DNA from: Betaproteobacteria bacterium
GTDB lineage: Bacteria; Pseudomonadota; Gammaproteobacteria; Burkholderiales; SG8-41
Assembly: GCA_029883965.1 (NCBI GenBank)
Contig: JAOUIN010000010.1
Span: 1 to 25,062, forward strand
Direction: 5' to 3'
Length of the DNA: 25,062 bases
Of the stretch, positions 22,953-25,062 are shown one piece after another (the first letter of the stretch is position 1; each line of letters opens with the position of its first letter). The notes under the pieces were generated by a model. It searched no databases, was not told the origin of the DNA, and was given only the letters and a program-made list of their open reading frames with translations. The position numbers and the translations under genes are program-made.

Positions 22953-22982
22953 CGCGCACCGAACAAGCGGTGCGCGATTTTT
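22953..22982 (+). terminator. Strong hairpin with T-tail in the leader of the GldA operon
   Basis: A perfect 9-bp inverted repeat, CGCGCACCG (22953-22961) and CGGTGCGCG (22968-22976) with a 6-nt loop, is followed on the plus strand by ATTTTTG. In that direction it looks like an intrinsic terminator, but no plus-strand gene precedes it. In the minus (mRNA) direction it forms a stem 10 nt before the SD of the ATPase gene and could affect its translation. Confidence 0.5.
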
Positions 22983-23046
22983 GTGGCGTGTTAGATGGCG
23001 TTGTCACGAAAAAATTCAACACCGCCGCGCCACAACAAGACACCCG

Positions 23047-23064
23047 TCGCCCGCTTCCGGGCGA
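23047..23064. other. Hairpin between tRNA-Thr and the GldA operon
   Basis: TCGCCCG (23047-23053) and CGGGCGA (23058-23064) form a perfect 7-bp stem with loop CTTC, followed on the plus strand by TTCTTAT and then an AT-rich tract (23066-23106). It may shape the 3' end of the tRNA transcript or act as a weak plus-strand terminator. Confidence 0.4.
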
Positions 23065-23139
23065 TTCTTATAACCCATTGATTATATTGGATTATTTAAC
23101 TTATCTGCCGGTCTACCACTGCTGCCGCGCCGGCGCTGA

Positions 23140-23215
23140 TGGTGCCGACAGTCTGAATCGAACAGACGACCTACCGCTTACAAGGCGGTTGCTCTACCAA
23201 CTGAGCTATGCCGGC
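23140..23215 (-). tRNA. tRNA-Thr (anticodon TGT)
   Basis: A complete 76-nt tRNA including an encoded CCA (23142-23140) and discriminator A. The acceptor GCCGGCA pairs with TGTCGGC (one G-T pair). The D arm has AGCTCAGTTGGTAGAGC, the anticodon stem ACCGC/GCGGT closes loop CTTGTAA (anticodon TGT, reads ACA), and the T arm is GTCTGTTCGATTCAGAC-like with the invariant TTCGA. It lies in a 358-bp gap between divergent transcription units and looks intact; no duplicated tRNA end (att-like) was noticed nearby. Confidence 0.97.
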
Positions 23216-23226
23216 GCGAAGGCCGG

Positions 23227-23232
23227 ATTATA
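23227..23232 (-). promoter_or_regulatory. -10 box of the tRNA-Thr gene
   Basis: A perfect TATAAT on the minus strand sits 12 nt upstream of the tRNA 5' end (23215). The -35 region is not recognisable. Confidence 0.55.
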
Positions 23233-23257
23233 GCGCCTCGACGCCCAACGGGCCTCC

Positions 23258-23263
23258 TATAAT
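23258..23263 (+). promoter_or_regulatory. -10 box of the beta-hydroxyacid dehydrogenase-type gene
   Basis: A perfect TATAAT on the plus strand precedes SD AAAGGA and ATG 23289. It is back-to-back with the tRNA -10 (26 bp apart), so polymerases for the two genes would compete. The -35 is weak. Confidence 0.55.
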
Positions 23264-23288
23264 TGCGCGAACTTCAAAGGAACTGCGT

Positions 23289-24185
23289 ATGGCACAAAAC
23301 ATTGAAAAACCATCCGCGCCGATCGGCGTCATCGGCAACGGCCTGATGGGCATGGCCTGCGCGCGGCGCCTCGCCGACGCCGGCTACCGCATCTCCGGCT
23401 ACGACGTTGATCCGGCAAAATCCGCGGCAGTCGCCGCATTGGGCGGCAGCGCCGCAACCTCGGTGGCTGAAATCGCGCGCAACTGCCGTACCGTGGTCAT
23501 CGCGGTATTCAACACCGATCAGGTCGACGCCTCGATCGAGGAACTGCTGGCCGCACTGCCGGCAGACGCGCCAGCGCTGACCGCGATCTGCGTCAGCACC
23601 TGTGATCCGGATCGCATCGAAGCGCTGGCCAGGCGCCTGCCAACCAACCGCCTGCGCTACATCGAGATGCCGGTCTCCGGCACCAGCGAACAGGCTGCGC
23701 AAGGTGTAGCGCTGGGCCTGGTCGGTGGCGACCCGGCAGCCGCCGACGCCGTGCGCGATGTACTCGATGCGTTGTGTCCGCGTCGCCACCATCTCGGCGC
23801 CGCCGGGAACGGCGGCCGCGCCAAGCTCGCGATCAATCTGATCCTCGGCATCAACCGCGCCGCCATGGCCGAAGGCCTGGTCTTCGCCGAACGCATGGGA
23901 CTGGACCCCGGCGCGTTCCTGAAAGTCGCCAAGGACTCGGCAGCCTATTCGCAGATTATGGACATCAAGGGCGACAAAATGATCGCCGGCGATTTCACGC
24001 CGCACGGCAAGATCGCGCAGACGCTGAAGGATTTCAACCTGATGCTGGAACTGGCGCAACGGCTCAAGCAGCAACTGCCGCTGACGACAACCTACACCGA
24101 CATCGTCGAAGGCAACATGAAACACGGCGAAGCCGAACTCGACAATGCCGCGGTGATTCAGGAAATCCGCCGCAGAGTCCGATAG
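23289..24185 (+). CDS. NAD(P)-dependent oxidoreductase, beta-hydroxyacid dehydrogenase family
   Basis: A 298-residue cytosolic enzyme of the 3-hydroxyisobutyrate/6-phosphogluconate-dehydrogenase superfamily. The N-terminal Rossmann motif is IGVIGNGLMG (GxGxxG at 16-21); the substrate loop reads MPVSGTSEQAAQG (the usual D-A-P-V-S-G-G is altered at the first and last positions); the catalytic lysine Lys179 is in GNGGRAKLAIN, with the downstream Asn in place. Members oxidise 3-hydroxyisobutyrate, tartronate semialdehyde, glyoxylate or related acids; the altered loop makes the substrate uncertain. ATG 23289 was chosen because of SD AAAGGA 7 nt upstream; the open frame upstream to 23208 overlaps the tRNA. 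It is a single-gene unit. Confidence 0.93.
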   Translation: MAQNIEKPSAPIGVIGNGLMGMACARRLADAGYRISGYDVDPAKSAAVAALGGSAATSVAEIARNCRTVVIAVFNTDQVDASIEELLAALPADAPALTAICVSTCDPDRIEALARRLPTNRLRYIEMPVSGTSEQAAQGVALGLVGGDPAAADAVRDVLDALCPRRHHLGAAGNGGRAKLAINLILGINRAAMAEGLVFAERMGLDPGAFLKVAKDSAAYSQIMDIKGDKMIAGDFTPHGKIAQTLKDFNLMLELAQRLKQQLPLTTTYTDIVEGNMKHGEAELDNAAVIQEIRRRVR

Positions 24186-24333
24186 TCACCAGTCAATAAT
24201 TGCAGAGAACGCTTCAGTGTCACCGGTGGTTTTATCTTTCCCCTGTGAACCGCCGAGCAGCGGAGTCAAGCCGGGGGCAGTCGGCGAGGACTGTCTGAGT
24301 CCCTGTCGCGCAGCGGCAAGGGCGAGTTCCGCG

Positions 24334-24414
24334 CCCCGAAGGAAGTCCCCTTGGGGGACGCCCCGAAGGAAGTCCCCTTGGGGGACGCCCCGAAGGAAGT
24401 CACCTTGGGTGGCA
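24334..24414. repeat. Three tandem 27-bp palindromic repeats
   Basis: Units at 24334-24360, 24361-24387 and 24388-24414. Units 1 and 2 are identical; each holds a GAAGGAAG head and a hairpin GTCCCC-TTG-GGGGAC. Unit 3 differs by changes in both arms (GTCACC-TTG-GGTGGC), which keep the stem paired. Confidence 0.9.
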
Positions 24415-24482
24415 GCCGCCCGGCTTGGCGAGTAGCGCAGGGAAGCCCGAAGGGCCGGTGAACCGGGGCGGCCTTTTCTTTG

Positions 24483-24516
24483 GTGACTTTCTTTTGGCCG
24501 CACAAAAGAAAGTCAC
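24483..24516. repeat. Perfect 14-bp inverted repeat
   Basis: GTGACTTTCTTTTG (24483-24496) and CAAAAGAAAGTCAC (24503-24516) around the loop GCCGCA. There is no T-tract beyond either arm, so it is not an ordinary terminator. It is the core of the dispersed element. Confidence 0.85.
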
Positions 24517-24594
24517 TAGCCGCCGGGCTACCCCCGGCGAAGTTGACGTGGAATTTGAAGTTAAAGCATCAGACACCAGCCAAACACACCCTGG

Positions 24595-24614
24595 ATTCCG
24601 GCGTACGCCGGAAT
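24595..24614. repeat. 20-bp palindrome resembling dRS3-type intergenic repeats
   Basis: ATTCCGGCG-TA-CGCCGGAAT is a perfect palindrome preceded by CTGG and followed by GACA. It has the ATTCC...GGAAT form of the dispersed repeats known in Neisseria (dRS3) and seen in many proteobacteria. Probably one copy of a genome-wide family. Confidence 0.65.
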
Positions 24615-24633
24615 GACAACATAGTGACGGCAT

Positions 24634-24665
24634 AAAAAAACGGCGCGGGCCTGAGCCCGCGCCGT
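24634..24665 (-). terminator. Rho-independent terminator of the amidohydrolase gene
   Basis: A perfect 11-bp stem ACGGCGCGGGC/GCCCGCGCCGT (24640-24650 with 24655-24665), loop of 4 nt, followed on the minus strand by a run of seven T. It lies 20 nt past the gene's stop. Confidence 0.9.
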
Positions 24666-24684
24666 CGATTCAGACTGCCAGCCG

Positions 24685-25062
24685 TTATGTCGACTTGATT
24701 GCGTAACCGTAAGCCAGGTTGGTGCGATCCCCGCCTTCACGGTCATACGCCACTTTCGCCTGCGCAAACCGGTCATTGACCAGCGACGCACGGTGCTGCG
24801 GCGTCACGCCGTAGAGCCGCGCATTGTTTTCACCGAAAATCGCGCGCTTGACCGGAGCGTCGGCTGCGCCCAGCGGCGCAAAGCCGTATTTCTTCTGCAT
24901 GTCCTCCGGTATCTCCAGGCGACGCAGCGCTTCGATCTGCCACTGCGGCGCACCGGTCCAGACGGCGTCGGTGCCCCACACCACGTGATCCGCACCCAGG
25001 CCCTTGACCAGCTGGCCCATCATCGCCGCGCACAGCCGCGGCTCGGCCACGGTACTCTGCGC
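24685..25062 (-). CDS. Amidohydrolase family protein, C-terminal part (runs off window)
   Basis: The last 125 residues of a metal-dependent hydrolase of the amidohydrolase-2 type; the start lies beyond the right edge. The motif HVVWGTDAVWTG is the family's conserved late Asp region (G-T-D/S-D-x-P, metal- or water-contacting Asp), and GENNARLYGV is the usual last helix (G-x-N-A-x-x-L-(L/Y)). In these enzymes the Asp activates water for C-N or C-C bond cleavage or decarboxylation. The tail after the helix (about 45 residues, TPQHRASLVNDRFAQAK...) is longer than in typical family members, which suggests a subfamily with an extra C-terminal segment. The reaction is unknown. Confidence 0.85.
   Translation of the reverse strand, partial: AQSTVAEPRLCAAMMGQLVKGLGADHVVWGTDAVWTGAPQWQIEALRRLEIPEDMQKKYGFAPLGAADAPVKRAIFGENNARLYGVTPQHRASLVNDRFAQAKVAYDREGGDRTNLAYGYAIKST

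Larger units (their letters stand above)
24235..24560. repeat. Composite dispersed intergenic repeat region
   Basis: The 499-bp gap 24186-24684 has no believable gene; frames open across it are Arg/Pro/Gly-rich by repetition. It is a mosaic: a 5' part (GAGTCAAGCCGGGGGCAGTC-type), three tandem palindromes (24334-24414), a G/C-rich linker and the long inverted repeat at 24483-24516 flanked by GGGGCGGCC and GCCGCCGGGC. From memory, similar blocks (TTTCTTTTGG with CAAAAGAAAG) recur between genes in many Burkholderiales. No transposase is nearby. Boundaries are approximate. Confidence 0.6.

Noticed and set aside
22931..22966. Upstream starts of the GldA-like ATPase (TTG 22966, ATG 22951, ATG 22945)
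   Set aside because: The first two fall in or against a stable hairpin and none has an SD; TTG 22930 fits both the SD and the family's N-terminus.
23140..23215. tRNA as an integration (att) site of a mobile island
   Set aside because: No integrase and no second copy of the tRNA 3' end was noticed within the window.
24334..24414. CRISPR array
   Set aside because: The units abut without spacers and are only three; tandem palindromes, not repeat-spacer structure.
24217..24633. Small frames in the repeat patch (repeated R-K-S-P-W-G-T-P type peptides)
   Set aside because: The apparent protein repeats are only the translation of the 27-bp palindromes (a multiple of 3); no SD and no conserved domain.

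Overview
The window is GC-rich, densely packed chromosomal DNA, most likely from a betaproteobacterium close to Burkholderiales. The signs are two TctC/Bug-type solute-receptor genes, a high-GC codon style, short operons with ATGA overlaps, and an intergenic repeat patch of a kind I recall from Burkholderiales-like genomes. I see no phage, transposase, plasmid or CRISPR genes. I cannot fix the genus.

Layout. (a) 1-4731, minus strand: the 5' part of a PAS-GGDEF diguanylate cyclase, then (reading leftward from 4731) an NDP-forming acyl-CoA synthetase, an acyl-CoA dehydrogenase and an SDR dehydrogenase. Together these look like an acyl-CoA catabolic unit. (b) 4841-7005, plus strand: an MFS transporter translationally coupled to a TctC-like receptor that has no signal peptide. 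(c) 7189-7752, plus strand: a conserved-looking hypothetical protein with its own terminator, facing the convergent gene. (d) 13483-7777, minus strand: two tandem paralogous MFS transporters, then a 2-hydroxyacid dehydrogenase, a ThDP-dependent enzyme of the acetolactate-synthase type and a TRIC/UPF0126 channel. An internal TATAAT suggests the last three can be transcribed separately. (e) 13568-16087, plus strand: a third MFS exporter, a 17-codon micro-ORF with a strong ribosome binding site, and a membrane fatty acid desaturase of clearly lower GC. (f) 18123-16139, minus strand: a small lipoprotein, a 68-residue hypothetical protein overlapping a secreted Bug receptor, and an ABM-type monooxygenase. 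(g) 22930-18396, minus strand: a GldA/GldF/GldG/DUF4340 ABC system. (h) 23140-23215: tRNA-Thr(TGT) on the minus strand, divergent from a beta-hydroxyacid dehydrogenase-type gene (23289-24185). (i) 24186-24684: a non-coding repeat patch, then the C-terminal part of an amidohydrolase on the minus strand with a strong terminator.

The content reads as a catabolic and transport neighbourhood: CoA ligation, dehydrogenation, keto/hydroxy-acid chemistry, several exporters and receptors for small organic acids. I see no single clearly new defence or mobile system. The most interesting open points are the signal-less receptor coupled to an MFS carrier, the ThDP enzyme/hydroxyacid dehydrogenase/twin-MFS cluster, a structured 0.27 kb intergenic region with a plus-strand terminator that has no plus-strand gene, and tandem 27-bp palindromic repeats showing a compensatory base change.
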